DNA of 64,000 nt, taken from NCBI GenBank assembly GCA_004014935.1, contig CP025321.1, positions 1,984,001 to 2,048,000 on the forward strand, in the 5' to 3' direction. Below the pieces are notes generated by a model. It was given only the letters and a program-made list of their open reading frames with translations, was not told the DNA's origin and made no database searches. Below are positions 1-10,480 of the stretch, piece after piece (position 1 is the stretch's first letter; every line of letters begins with the position of its first letter). The DNA comes from Saccharomycopsis malanga. Its lineage: Eukaryota > Ascomycota > Saccharomycetes > Ascoideales > Saccharomycopsidaceae. The position numbers and the translations under genes were made by a program.

Positions 1-1914
1 TACTTTGATTCGCTTGAGTCGTTGCCTGATTGCAACGAGTTTCCACGAAACGAAGCGACCACCAAGCCTATCAAGTCGCGGTACGACGCGCAGATTGCGG
101 TGTTTGGTCTCAAGTTCCAGCAAAAGTTGGCAAACTCCAAGGTGTTCTTGGTCGGCGCAGGGGCCATTGGATGCGAGATGCTCAAGAACTGGGCGTTGCA
201 GGGCTTGGGCTCGGGCCCAGACGGCTTGATATACGTCACAGACAACGACCTGATTGAAAAGTCCAACTTGAACAGACAGTTTTTGTTCAGACCGAAGGAT
301 GTTGGCCACGACAAGTCGGAAATCGCCGCCAAGGCCGTCTGTGCCATGAACCCCGACTTGCAGGGCCATATCAGGTCGCTCACAGACAAGGTTGGGCCAG
401 AAACCGAACACGTCTTCAACGACGACTTCTGGAACCAGTTGGACTTTGTCACCAACGCCTTGGACAACGTCGAGGCCAGAACGTATGTTGACCGCAAGTG
501 TGTCTTCTACAGGAAACCATTGCTAGAAAGCGGCACCCTAGGCACCAAAGGTAACACACAGGTCGTGGTTCCGGGGTTGACCGAGAGCTATTCGTCGTCT
601 CAGGACCCCCCGGAAAAAGGCATTCCTTTGTGCACCTTGAGATCTTTCCCGAGCAAGATTGACCACACCATTGCCTGGGCAAAGAGCTTGTTCCAGGGCT
701 ACTTTGCCGAGAGCCCCGAGAACGTCAACTTGTACTTGAGCCAGCCAAACTTTGTAGAGGCCACCTTGAAACAGAGCGGCGACATCAAGGGCGTTTTGGA
801 GTCCATCAGTGAAAACTTGAACAACCGTGCTGTTTCCTTTGAGGACTGCATCAAATGGGGCAGATTGCAGTTTGAAATGAAGTTCAACCATGAAATCAAG
901 CAATTGCTATACAACTTCCCTCCAGATTCCTTGACTTCCAGCGGCGAACCCTTCTGGTCCGGCACCAAAAGATGTCCTACTCCTTTGACATTTGATATCA
1001 ACAACGAAGAGCATTTCCATTTCATCGTCGCCGCCGCCAACTTGAGAGCCTTCAACTTTGGCTTGAAAGGCGACAACGGCCCCCCAGATAAGTCCAAGTA
1101 CGCCAAGGTCATCCTGGAGGTTGAGGAATCCATCAAACCGTACTCTCCAAAGTCCAATGTCAAGATTGCTGCTAACGATGAAGAATTGAGTGCTTTGGAC
1201 TCCGTAGACACTGACAAAGACGAATTGAAAAAACTCTCTGACAGCTTGCCGCCTCCTTCTAGTTTGGCAGGTTTCAGACTAAACCCGGTCGAGTTTGAAA
1301 AAGACGATGACTCCAACCACCATATCGAGTTCATCAGCGCTTGTTCCAACTGTAGAGCCTTGAACTACAAAATCCAGCCTGTGGACCGCACCAGAACCAA
1401 GTTTATTGCTGGAAGAATCATTCCTGCTATTGCCACCACCACCGCCTTGGTCACCGGTTTGGTGCAGTTGGAACTCTATAAGATTTTGGACTCTTCCAAA
1501 AAAATCGAGCACTTCAAAAACGGTTTCATCAACTTGGCATTGCCATTCTTTGGATTCTCTGAGCCAATCGCATCGCCAAAGGGCAAATATAATGATAAAC
1601 TGTTTGACAAAATCTGGGACAGATTTGAAATCAAAAATAAAAACATCACCTTGCAAGAGTTGCTCGACCATTTTGAGTCTGAAGAAGGCTTGGAAATCTC
1701 AATGATCTCATACGAAACCTCCTTGTTGTATGCCTCATTCTTCCCTCCTAAGAAACTCAAAGAAAGAATGCCATTGAAATTGCCTGACGTCTACAAAGTC
1801 GTGGCCAACAAAGAAGTCCCAGCTGACAAAAAGACTATGATTTTGGAAATATGTGCCGACGACAAGGAAGGCGAAGACGTTGAAGTGCCTTTTATTGTTA
1901 TCCCGTTGAAATGA
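1..1914 (+). CDS. UBA1: Ubiquitin-activating enzyme E1, C-terminal 637 codons (gene cut by window edge)
   Basis: E1 adenylates ubiquitin with ATP, takes it onto its own cysteine as a thioester and passes it to E2 enzymes in cytosol and nucleus. The frame is open from base 1, and its first residues [10 protein letters not shown] match an internal stretch of Saccharomyces Uba1, so the gene begins left of the window and roughly 390 residues are missing. The second adenylation domain carries GAGAIGCE at fragment residues 51-58 and a TDND[14 protein letters not shown] block near residue 80. The catalytic cysteine is in PLCTLRSFP (residue 211). The C-terminal ubiquitin-fold domain ends with [18 protein letters not shown], as in yeast. 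The CTG codon at base 250 sits where yeast has Ser and human has Thr, supporting CUG-Ser decoding. Identity is very secure. Confidence 0.97.
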   Translation, partial: YFDSLESLPDCNEFPRNEATTKPIKSRYDAQIAVFGLKFQQKLANSKVFLVGAGAIGCEMLKNWALQGLGSGPDGLIYVTDNDLIEKSNLNRQFLFRPKDVGHDKSEIAAKAVCAMNPDLQGHIRSLTDKVGPETEHVFNDDFWNQLDFVTNALDNVEARTYVDRKCVFYRKPLLESGTLGTKGNTQVVVPGLTESYSSSQDPPEKGIPLCTLRSFPSKIDHTIAWAKSLFQGYFAESPENVNLYLSQPNFVEATLKQSGDIKGVLESISENLNNRAVSFEDCIKWGRLQFEMKFNHEIKQLLYNFPPDSLTSSGEPFWSGTKRCPTPLTFDINNEEHFHFIVAAANLRAFNFGLKGDNGPPDKSKYAKVILEVEESIKPYSPKSNVKIAANDEELSALDSVDTDKDELKKLSDSLPPPSSLAGFRLNPVEFEKDDDSNHHIEFISACSNCRALNYKIQPVDRTRTKFIAGRIIPAIATTTALVTGLVQLELYKILDSSKKIEHFKNGFINLALPFFGFSEPIASPKGKYNDKLFDKIWDRFEIKNKNITLQELLDHFESEEGLEISMISYETSLLYASFFPPKKLKERMPLKLPDVYKVVANKEVPADKKTMILEICADDKEGEDVEVPFIVIPLK

Positions 1915-2695
1915 AAAGTGTATATTCTTGCCGTTTGTTCTATAGCTTTGAGTCTATAAATGATATTATTTGTTATGCTGTTGTAGAAATGGTTTTTCAT
2001 GGATCGAATTTGATTTTGAACTTTTTGAACGTTTGTGAAGCACGAAATGAATGAAAGGAGTACATATTATCAATAATGATTCATGTTGAAAGCCTAGTAC
2101 ATAGAAAGTAAAAAAAATAATAAAATAAGGAAATCCTTAGTACCCTGTTAAACAAATTATGATACATATTTGCAGTACCTGAATGTACAGCCTATCCAGC
2201 CACTACCTACTTTGTATATATGTTTACATATAGGGCATGTATACATTATATCTCTAAACTAAGCTAATTTCTCTCTCTAAATGACTTTACTTGCAATATT
2301 CCCCCTCATGTGCTTCTTCTTTGCCCTAAATCAGCAGTCAAGTATATAACAAGTCCACCACCCTAAGAACCACCTTTCAAGAAGCAAAATTCGATTTTAT
2401 ACCGACACCTATATTACATTACTAAAAAAAATCCACCCTACTTCCTAAAATTGATTTGTTCTTTATACACCGTTTTCTTTATCATCTAGTTGAATGATTT
2501 TTTCCAAATATTGCTTCAAAAGACCAACTATATAGTCAAAGGCCAATAGGATTCTAAGTAACCAGACAAGTTTAACGACTAATAAGATTACTAGGTTTAC
2601 AAGTTGTACTATATAATACAATTTTTCCCATATAATCATATATTTCGAGTCCGCATACTTCAAGCCAGTTGTATAAATAACACAAGCTAAACAAT
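1915..2695. other. Intergenic, 3' flank of UBA1
   Basis: AT-rich sequence with no supported gene. A short reverse piece of the short SINE tail (ATATTTCGAG near 2640-2652) abuts the long repeat that begins at 2696. Otherwise I see nothing recognisable. Confidence 0.5.
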
Positions 2696-3530
2696 GTAGG
2701 TTTTTGCTTCAATCTTGACTTAGACTCAGCAATAAAATGGACCCTCCTGAGCAGAGTTATGAAGCTTATTCATAAGCACATCACGCTTTACCGAGCCCCA
2801 TAAATTATTCAATGTATAGCAGAAGTTTAAATATGCTAGATTTACAATATATAATGATTATTATTAAATATAAGTTCCTCTGACAACCTATAATAAACAA
2901 TACTTTTTTTAGCTCTTGAAATACGAGTTTTTTTTTTGGAATAAAAGCTCTTTAAAATCCTAATGAAAACTCAAATAGGACTAAAACTAATCAAAGACAA
3001 TGGAATAACATTAATGAAATGAAGATCGTCTCTATGAGGAATGAAAAACTACGTTTATGTTTTATTTTCAACAAAATGATACTTTCTCACCATTCATTTA
3101 TTTATAAAAGTCAGATCTCAAGAAAGAGTACTTAATATAAGCCTCTAGGGTTTGAAGAGTATCGAAAAATGATTTTTGTATGATTTGGCTCGCTGCAAAA
3201 ACTCTAGAATATGACTTGAAAAACTCAACTTTTTGTCAAAATTCGCAATTTTCCGTTATATCAAATAATTATTTGAAAGTTTGATTTGTTTTATCATAAA
3301 TTGTACTAAAATATAGCAAATAAATACAAAATATTGGAATACAGCTTTACAAATCAAAAGAACCTAGACAACACTGATTTAATTCAATAAAACCTTCAGT
3401 GGTTACTCCAAAACGTCAACAGCGCGAATCGAGTCCCAAAACCTCAAGTGAGGAACGCCACACTTGATTTGTGTGGCGCATGGTGGCTCAACCAACTTGG
3501 CCACTTGGCAATAGTAAGGCATACAGGCAT
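2696..3530 (-). mobile_element. Long tRNA-headed repeat, copy A
   Basis: The head is at the right end: A box TGGCCAAGTTGG in reverse at about 3495-3510 and a B-box-like ACTCGATTCGCG in reverse near 3424-3436. Between the boxes lies the hairpin GCCACAC/GTGTGGC without the AATAGTGCAG units found in other copies. The conserved core (AATATGACTTGAAA, then AATTTTCCGTTATATC) lies at about 3208-3262. The tail side runs to about 2696 and matches copy F there, but lacks about 150 bp present in copies D and F. No target duplication was found by eye. Confidence 0.8.
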
Positions 3531-3537
3531 ATTTTTG

Positions 3538-3645
3538 TTAAAAAGACAGAGTCTTTCGCGAGTATATTTTGGCAATTAATACGCCGATAGAAAAGCCGAT
3601 AACACCGACAATACAGATAGGGTATTTGCTGTAGAAACTACGCAT
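3538..3645 (-). CDS. Possible 35-aa single-pass membrane peptide
   Basis: A small ATG-to-TAA frame on the minus strand reads MRSFYSKYPICIVGVIGFSI and continues GVLIAKIYSRK. That is a short basic N-terminus, one hydrophobic segment of about 18 residues, and a basic tail, the layout of tiny mitochondrial or ER membrane subunits. It sits alone between two repeats, about 300 bp upstream of HUL5 and divergent from it. I do not recognise the family. Its membrane-peptide composition is unlike the AT-rich noise around it, but at this length chance is a real alternative. Confidence 0.35.
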   Translation of the reverse strand: MRSFYSKYPICIVGVIGFSIGVLIAKIYSRKTLSF

Positions 3646-3714
3646 TTTTGATTTAAAATTATTATTGTTTAAACTTGTAGATTAAATTGAATTAAACATA
3701 TAGAGTTGACTTAG

Positions 3715-3772
3715 CCACTGGGCCGGATGGGTCTGTGGTTAGTACATTAGGAGAAGAGAAAAAGAGGTTGAT
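3715..3772 (+). mobile_element. Short SINE head fragment
   Basis: GCCACTGGGCCGGATGGGTC followed by a variant of the GGAGAAGAGAAA block: the 5' tRNA-like part of the short SINE without its B box, body or tail. It lies in the HUL5 promoter region. Confidence 0.6.
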
Positions 3773-3961
3773 CAGCATACAATGTAAGCACATTATCACA
3801 ATCTTTATCACCAAAAACCTTTCCCGCGCGGTTAGCAATTTTCGCGTGTTATTATAAATGATGGATGAGATGGCAAATCATCACTATAACAATATACAAG
3901 TGTAATATATCATACACATAGACAACAAGTGGCCAGTGGCAACTGTATTTTCTTCGCTAGG

Positions 3962-6900
3962 ATGTCACTATTTAATGGGGACTATAGACGGGGCCGAGTT
4001 GTGAATCTTGGGGGCTCCAATGCGGCTATATCGAAAAGTTCGATCTTACAAAAAGCTCAACAGCAGAGGGAGAAACGAAGACAGTTTAAACGGCAAGAGA
4101 ATGCTTCCAAGACTCTTCAAAGGCATATACGGAGCTATTTGGATCTTCAGGAAAACAGGAGGGCTATTTATGATGCATGGATGAGTTTTGTTGAGGCTCT
4201 GGATGATGTTAATCAAATTGTATATCAGTTTTGTTTTTTTGAGCAATATTGTTACCAGAATGGTGAATATTTGAAAAGATTAGAATGTTTAGATGCAAAG
4301 CTTTGTAGATGTGGTTACGGCAAACTCAAAGGCGGCATTTATAGGTTACTTTTTGATACTTTGGGTGGTTCGTTTCGTCGCTGTTTGGCAGAACGTTCTG
4401 ATGCGATTTTTGTAGTTATTGTGAAGTTAATCCATAAGTTGACATTGGAGGATATGTTGTATAATGCAAATGTTCAAGTTGGCCTGTTGCTAGAGTGCAT
4501 TTCTGCCAATTTCAAACATTTGATGCAGATACAGCAGAATCAGGAAATTGTAGCAATCGTACACCGTGTCAAAGATATAGATCCAGTTTCTGTCCTCAAA
4601 TTGCTATCCAATGATTGTCTCCCTGTAATTTTTGAGGACAGAAAGTTTGGACATATAGTAACGCTTGTGTTAGAAACTGTGGTGACTTGCATAGCGAACA
4701 TCAAAACAGCAGGACTTCTGCTTGTTGAGAAGTTGAATTTACTTGCTAATGTCACCACTATGGTCAATGCAGCAGCACAGGATCAGATTGGCAGCATTTC
4801 CAACGGAATAGTTAGTATATTAGAAGTAATAAATTGTACTGTAGTTGAAGATACGAAAGCGACTGAAGAAGATGTGGATATATTGGACTCACAAGATACT
4901 ATCAATACAAATGAACAAACAACGATTATTGAATTACCTACAATAACTTATCATAAGCTAGATTACCTATATTCCAAAGAGTTTCTTTATTTGGTGTTTC
5001 TGCTCATAGAGTCCAATTCCATGTCGCCGGTGAAACTACCCACCATCTATTCCTGCTTGTTGAAACTCAAGCTGGATTCCAGTAGGGAGGCCAACAGCTT
5101 ATTTGTTTATTTGTATCTAATTCCAAACGGCTTGTCTAGTTTCCGTGAGTTGATATTCAATAATATAGACAATGTAATTGATGAAAACTCACTCAACTTG
5201 GTAAACAACAAAACGTTGTTCAATTCCATTGTTAACTTGGCCGAAAGTGACGCTATAAAACTAAATAATGTCGCCTTTCTACAGAAATTCGTTCCTTCAG
5301 AGATCACAAATGACAGTGTTTTGAACAAAAAGTTCTTCAGCAAAGACCTTTATATTTTCCTTGAAATCCTATCGTATTGGTTGGTGATATCAACAGACAA
5401 AGACATTGTAGATTTGCCTGTGATCAATGATATCAGCGGTTCTTCTTCGCAATTTCTTACAAAAAACCAATTCACCACCTTTGTTCGTTTCTTGAAACGA
5501 TTCTGTTTGCTCTTGACATGGAATAATATCAAGATCGGAGAGTTACTCACCGAAAAAGACTCAGAACCCCAAAACGTCGCAGTTGTCAATGATACTAATA
5601 CAAGTAGTGCCTTTGGTAGCTTTCTGAATAATACCAGTGCTTTTGGCTCCTTTGGATCTTTCGGTGGCTTTACGTCTGATACGTCAGCCTTTACGTCTGA
5701 TATCCCGGCCTTTAATCTGTCCACTTCTGATGATTCTCCTAATATAACAGATACCAGTTCAGGGGAAACTGAGGACACATCATTTACGTATCATGATTTC
5801 ACTTTATTAAAACAGTTAAGTTTTCGAGTGCTTGGTCAAATCAATCTTATTGATTCTCGGCTTTCAATATTTCCAAAAGGATTTTGGCTAGTTGATGACA
5901 GAAGGCTTGAGGATACAAACCGACTTTTACCTGTAATTGCAGAAGAAGAAGAGCGTAAGGCGGAAGTAGAAGAAGAAGATGATGATGATGACGAAATGGC
6001 TGAAACACGCAAATACAAAGGATCAAAAGCAAAAATTATGATGAAAAACCAAGACATTGAAGGGCTCTTCAATATATTGAATAATGCGCCTTTCTTCATC
6101 TCGTTCAAAAACCGGGTGAGGATATTTCAAATGGTTATCAATTTAGACCGTCAACGGGGTAAATACGATGTTGAACAATTCAATGAGTTTAATTTTCTCA
6201 CAGGAATGCCTCAAGTGCTGAAAAATAGCGCAGAGATCCGTCGAGAGCATCTTTTGGACGACTCGTTTGCAGCGTTCCATAAACTAGGCGACAGTTTCAA
6301 ATTCCCAATGTCAGTGACATTCATTGACAAGTACGGCAAACCAGAAGCTGGCATTGATGGAGGAGGCATCACAAAAGAGTTTTTGACAAGTGTGGTCAAG
6401 GAAGGGTTTGATCCACACACTGGTTTGTTTGTTGCCAATACTAACTACCAATTGTATCCTAACCCCAACATATATCTCAACTTGAAATACAATGCCGAAA
6501 TGCCCAGCAGCTTGAAAAGAGCGGAGGTGGACAAGTTGCAGAAGCTCGAGTTTTTGGGCAAAGTCATAGGTAAATGTTTGTATGAAGGCATACTTGTAGA
6601 TGTGAATTTTGTTCCGTTTTTTTTGAAAAAATGGAAATCCATTGGTAAACTTTCCACATTTGATGAGCTTAACGATGTGGATCCCGAATTGTATTCTGGA
6701 CTATCAAAACTACTCAAATTGAACGATGATTTTTTCAAATCTTCAGATATGAGCTTCACATTAACCTCTAAAATCACCTATACAATCCCTAGTAAAACTA
6801 CTGTTGATTTAACAGCGGATGAATCCGTCATGTCGGTAGACGAGCAAGTTGAGGAGAAAATCGTCAACATCGATTTGGTTCATAACGGCTCTAATATCCC

Positions 6901-7420
6901 AGTAACCAATTTCAATAAACTAAATTACATTAATGCAGTGGCAAACTTTAAGCTAAATAAATCAATTTATCCACAGATTGAATCGTTTCTCAAAGGTCTT
7001 TTCCAAATGATTCCGTCTGATTGGTTGAACATGTTCAATCCCACCGAATTGCAAATGTTGGTCAGCGGAGGAGAAAAAGATATCGATATTCAGGATTTCC
7101 AACAGAATGTAGAATACGGAGGCTTCCTTGAAACCGACTTGACTGTCCGTTATTTCTGGGAATGTGTTAACGAGATGTCTCCAACAGAACGTTTCAAACT
7201 CATCAAGTTTGTCACCTCAGTGCCTCGGGCTCCTTTGCTTGGATTCAGCGATTTAAACCCAAAGTTTGGTATCCGTAATGCCGGAAGCCAAACAAGTCGC
7301 TTGCCAACAGCTTCAACTTGTGTCAACTTGTTGAAATTGCCTGATTATAAAGATAAACAACTTCTAAAAGCTAAATTGCTCTATGTTATCAATTCAGAGG
7401 CAGGTTTTGACTTGTCCTAG
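3962..7420 (+). CDS. HUL5: HECT-type E3/E4 ubiquitin ligase, Hul5/UBE3C family
   Basis: Hul5 extends ubiquitin chains on proteasome-bound and misfolded proteins. The protein is 1152 aa counted from ATG 3962. The frame is open upstream to a GTG at 3929, but the N-terminus MSLFNGDYRRGRVVNLG matches the family's conserved start, so the ATG is preferred. An IQ-like helix (ASKTLQRHIRSYL) lies near residues 44-60. The middle holds a low-complexity AFGSF-rich linker and an acidic stretch. The HECT domain covers about residues 760-1152, with GIDGGGITKEF at its start and the catalytic cysteine in STCVNLLKLP (Cys1120). It lies downstream of and parallel to UBA1. Both act in ubiquitin transfer, but nothing shows that they are co-regulated. 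Identity is high. Confidence 0.93.
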   Translation: MSLFNGDYRRGRVVNLGGSNAAISKSSILQKAQQQREKRRQFKRQENASKTLQRHIRSYLDLQENRRAIYDAWMSFVEALDDVNQIVYQFCFFEQYCYQNGEYLKRLECLDAKLCRCGYGKLKGGIYRLLFDTLGGSFRRCLAERSDAIFVVIVKLIHKLTLEDMLYNANVQVGLLLECISANFKHLMQIQQNQEIVAIVHRVKDIDPVSVLKLLSNDCLPVIFEDRKFGHIVTLVLETVVTCIANIKTAGLLLVEKLNLLANVTTMVNAAAQDQIGSISNGIVSILEVINCTVVEDTKATEEDVDILDSQDTINTNEQTTIIELPTITYHKLDYLYSKEFLYLVFLLIESNSMSPVKLPTIYSCLLKLKLDSSREANSLFVYLYLIPNGLSSFRELIFNNIDNVIDENSLNLVNNKTLFNSIVNLAESDAIKLNNVAFLQKFVPSEITNDSVLNKKFFSKDLYIFLEILSYWLVISTDKDIVDLPVINDISGSSSQFLTKNQFTTFVRFLKRFCLLLTWNNIKIGELLTEKDSEPQNVAVVNDTNTSSAFGSFLNNTSAFGSFGSFGGFTSDTSAFTSDIPAFNLSTSDDSPNITDTSSGETEDTSFTYHDFTLLKQLSFRVLGQINLIDSRLSIFPKGFWLVDDRRLEDTNRLLPVIAEEEERKAEVEEEDDDDDEMAETRKYKGSKAKIMMKNQDIEGLFNILNNAPFFISFKNRVRIFQMVINLDRQRGKYDVEQFNEFNFLTGMPQVLKNSAEIRREHLLDDSFAAFHKLGDSFKFPMSVTFIDKYGKPEAGIDGGGITKEFLTSVVKEGFDPHTGLFVANTNYQLYPNPNIYLNLKYNAEMPSSLKRAEVDKLQKLEFLGKVIGKCLYEGILVDVNFVPFFLKKWKSIGKLSTFDELNDVDPELYSGLSKLLKLNDDFFKSSDMSFTLTSKITYTIPSKTTVDLTADESVMSVDEQVEEKIVNIDLVHNGSNIPVTNFNKLNYINAVANFKLNKSIYPQIESFLKGLFQMIPSDWLNMFNPTELQMLVSGGEKDIDIQDFQQNVEYGGFLETDLTVRYFWECVNEMSPTERFKLIKFVTSVPRAPLLGFSDLNPKFGIRNAGSQTSRLPTASTCVNLLKLPDYKDKQLLKAKLLYVINSEAGFDLS

Positions 7421-8374
7421 TGACTCGAAGGTTTGAGTCTTGAGCAAGCTGCTCAAACACTGTCTGATATATTTGCTAAACTTTGGTATTTATTAGGTGG
7501 TCAAATTAATATTATTATGGCCTGAATAACTTGTATATATTGGGTTGCAAATGTATGATTTTCATTATACAAAAAATAATCGTATATTAAACAAAGAAGG
7601 TCCTATTGATAATGTAAATGAGTATTCGAAGAAAAATCCATCAACCAAATGATAAAGTTAAAAGCCAAGAATAGAAGGAGAATGGGCTCTAATTTAAAGA
7701 ATGAAGAAATAGGAAAAAAGTTGCCGATTGTTTACAAACAACGAGTGTCAAACACTTCTTAAGACATATTATAAGATTCAAACATATCTCATCTTTTTAC
7801 AAATCAGAAAAGATTCATTCTCATAAAATTCACATATTGCTATTCTATTATAGCCCAAGTCACGTGACTTATAATATATCAAATGTTTACTGATTGGTTT
7901 CAGCTGTTGGGTTGAATTTTAAGTAATAAAGTACGTTATTTCTCTATTCCAAAGCCACCATTAAATACGCTTAGCATACTTTTCATCACCGTTTCATTAA
8001 ACTCTGCAAAATCGATTCTTAGATGTCAATACAACACCATGCACAACCTGCATATTACCGAGCTGCTCCCCCGCGCGAAAGCCCCAGAATTACACTCGCA
8101 AATCACTAGGCGGACCTCGATATATTTATTATCAAGTGAGGGGCATATATGACCAACTTGTAACAAATTAGGAAATTAAGTTTCCACATTATCTTGAGGC
8201 AAAATGTGGGGACAAGTTTCCACTCCCTCAGGCCGAACCCCGCCAAAATCCAAAGTTTGAGATGTATATTAATCTGACAAGCTGATAATAATGGTAATCT
8301 TATATTTCGAGACCGCTCTCTTTTTTCAGTTTTCACTATAACTCATAGGTTTATCATGCTTAAATTTTAAGTAT
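7421..8374. other. Intergenic, 3' flank of HUL5
   Basis: AT-rich and without a supported gene. A reverse tail fragment of the short SINE (TAATCTTATATTTCGAG) lies at 8295-8312. It is followed by a CCGCTCTCTTTTTTCA block that recurs at about 43478-43495, a further small dispersed repeat. Confidence 0.5.
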
Positions 8375-8976
8375 AAAGTATTTAGTGGCTAGCGTAAGAT
8401 GAAATATGTTAGTTTGACAATATATAATGACTATTATCAAATATAAGTTGCTCTGAGAACCTATAATAAACCATACTTTTTTTAGCTCTTAAGATAGGGA
8501 TTTTTCTGGAATCAATGCTCATTTAAATCCTGCAAGAATCGCACATTTAACTAAAAGCGATCAAGAACTATGGAATAACATTAAGAAATAAAGAAAGTCT
8601 CTATGGGGGATGATAAACACGATTTTTAACAGATGATGAATTGTTTTCATCAAAATGATACTTTCTCATTATTGAATAACTTTAGAAAGGCAGATATCAA
8701 AACAAAGTACTTGGCATAAACCACTAGAGTATCGAAAAATAATTTTTTTATGATTTGGTTTGATGTAAAGACTTTAGAATATGAGTTGAAAGAATCAACT
8801 TTTTGTCAAAGTTGGCAATTTTCCGTTAAATCAGATATTCTTTCGCAAAGTTGACAATTTTTATTATAAATAGTATTATAATATAGCAAAAAAAATTAAA
8901 TTGTTGGGTTATGGTTTGTCAGATCAAAACAATCTGGACACCACTGATTTAATTCAATAAAACGTTTGACAATGAC
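8375..8976 (-). mobile_element. Long tRNA-headed repeat, copy B (head missing)
   Basis: Body and conserved core match copies A, D, E and F over about 600 bp, including the core near 8788-8845. The copy stops just after the CAATAAAACGTTTGA block, so the tRNA-like head is absent. It faces copy C head to head across about 140 bp of unique sequence. Confidence 0.75.
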
Positions 8977-9113
8977 CACTGGGACGATCAAAAGGTACTT
9001 GAGTAGCACATTCCAGTGCCCTATGGTCTTGTCTTGTTTTGAAAAAAAAAGGGCATTAATTGTTAAAATGCCCTCTCGAAAAGTAAAAATATTCTCTCTT
9101 TTAAAGAGAAATC

Positions 9114-9630
9114 TGCCTATACGCCTTACTATTACCAAGTGGCCAAGTTGGTTAGGCCATGCGCCACCCAAAATAGTGCAGAATAGTGCAGAATAGTGCA
9201 GAAAACGAAGTGTGGCGTTCCTCACTTGGGGTTTTGGTACTCGATTCGCGCTGTTGACGTTTTGGAGTAATCATCAAACATTTTATTGAATTAAATCTAT
9301 GCTATCCAGGTTAATTTGTTTTGCAAAGGCATATCCCAACATCCTTAATTTATTTGCCAATTATAGTACTATTTATAATAAAAAAAAACTAGATTTCCGA
9401 ATAAATATATGATAAAACGGAAAATTGTCGATTTTGACAAATAGTTGATTCTTTTAGATCATAATCTAGAGTCTTTATAGCAAGCAAAACCATACAAAAA
9501 TTAAATTTCTAGTCTCTCTACAAGTTATAGTTTTATACAATATACGTTGTTTTGATATTTGGCTTTTGAAAATTATTTAATAGTGAGAGAGTGTCATTTT
9601 GTTGAAAGAAACACATAATTTGCCAAATAT
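9114..9630 (+). mobile_element. Long tRNA-headed repeat, copy C (3' truncated)
   Basis: Head forward: TATACGCCTTACTATTACC, A box TGGCCAAGTTGG at about 9140, then GCCACCC, three AATAGTGCAG-type units, the pairing arm GTGTGGC, and the B-box-like ACTCGATTCGCG at about 9240. The body continues through the core (reverse sense, about 9415-9465). It ends where the short SINE at 9638 begins, so that SINE probably inserted into or replaced its 3' half. Confidence 0.8.
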
Positions 9631-9637
9631 CGTGTTT

Positions 9638-10000
9638 GCCACTGGGCCATTTGGCATAGTGGTCAGGGCTCTCGAAGAAGAGAAAAACAAGACCTAACAG
9701 GAAGATGGGTTCGATTCCCAAGACGACACTTTTACTCGCTGCTTTTTACGATGCTGAACGTGATTTCACAGGCAAGTGCAACTGTCTGAAACACGACTTA
9801 GACCAAAGTCTAGTGATTACTTTCCAACCCATCGGGTGTTCAGAAAAGCCAGCGAGAAGTTTACAATGACTGGGACACTTGGGCTTTTTCCCACTGGGTT
9901 TTACCAAGTCACCTTAGACATAGCGCGTATATACGAAACTGATATGTACTGGGCTTGAAATATTATAATAATGGAAATATAAGATTATTGTTATTACTAG
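9638..10000 (+). mobile_element. Short SINE, near full-length copy
   Basis: tRNA-like head with A box TGGCATAGTGG and B box GGTTCGATTCC, body with the CTGAACGTGATTTCACAGG and CGTATATACGAAACTGATAT blocks, end GGGCTTGAAATAT, then an ATT-rich tail. CAAATATC occurs on both sides (about 9624 and 10013), a weak candidate for a target duplication. Confidence 0.85.
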
Positions 10001-10069
10001 TAGTACTAGCTATCAAATATCAAATCATTGAGTTTGCTCTGACCATCTCTTACTCAGTTCATATAATTC

Positions 10070-10459
10070 GTAAACTAAATACCTATATAAAGCAGTTATT
10101 CATTTTTCTAGTAACAGCAGCTCTGACAGTTTTGAAAAGTATTGAAAAGTATTGATAAATTTGGATAAATTGTATGAATATTCCTGTAAAAATGTGTCAA
10201 ATCTTTCAGTCTTCTCTGACCAGTGACCATCTCCTCCGGCCCACTGGCCATTTCTTACTCAAAATTCATATAAAAATTCATAAATTAAAACCTATAAGCA
10301 GTTATTCATTTTTGCTGGTAATAGCAGCTCTGACAGCTTTGAAAAGTATTGATTATTGACAAATCTAGATAAATTATATGAATATTCTAGTAAAAAAGTG
10401 TCAAATCTTTTTCAACAGCACTGACCATCTTTTACTACTCAAAATTCCTAAAACAATTC
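10070..10459. repeat. Two degenerate tandem copies of the aldehyde dehydrogenase gene's 3' end
   Basis: Two units of about 210 and 180 bp follow the gene, starting near 10071 and 10281. Each opens like the gene's own terminus: AAACCTA..AGCAGTTATTCAT, then a copy of the last codons. Read on the minus strand, the nearer unit still encodes [12 protein letters not shown] and a stop, and the farther unit KTVRAAVTRK. The spacer halves share TGAATATTC and TGTCAAATCTTT blocks. This looks like tandem duplication of the terminator region with decay that increases away from the gene. Confidence 0.85.
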
Positions 10460-10480
10460 ATAAATCAAAACCTAAAGCAG

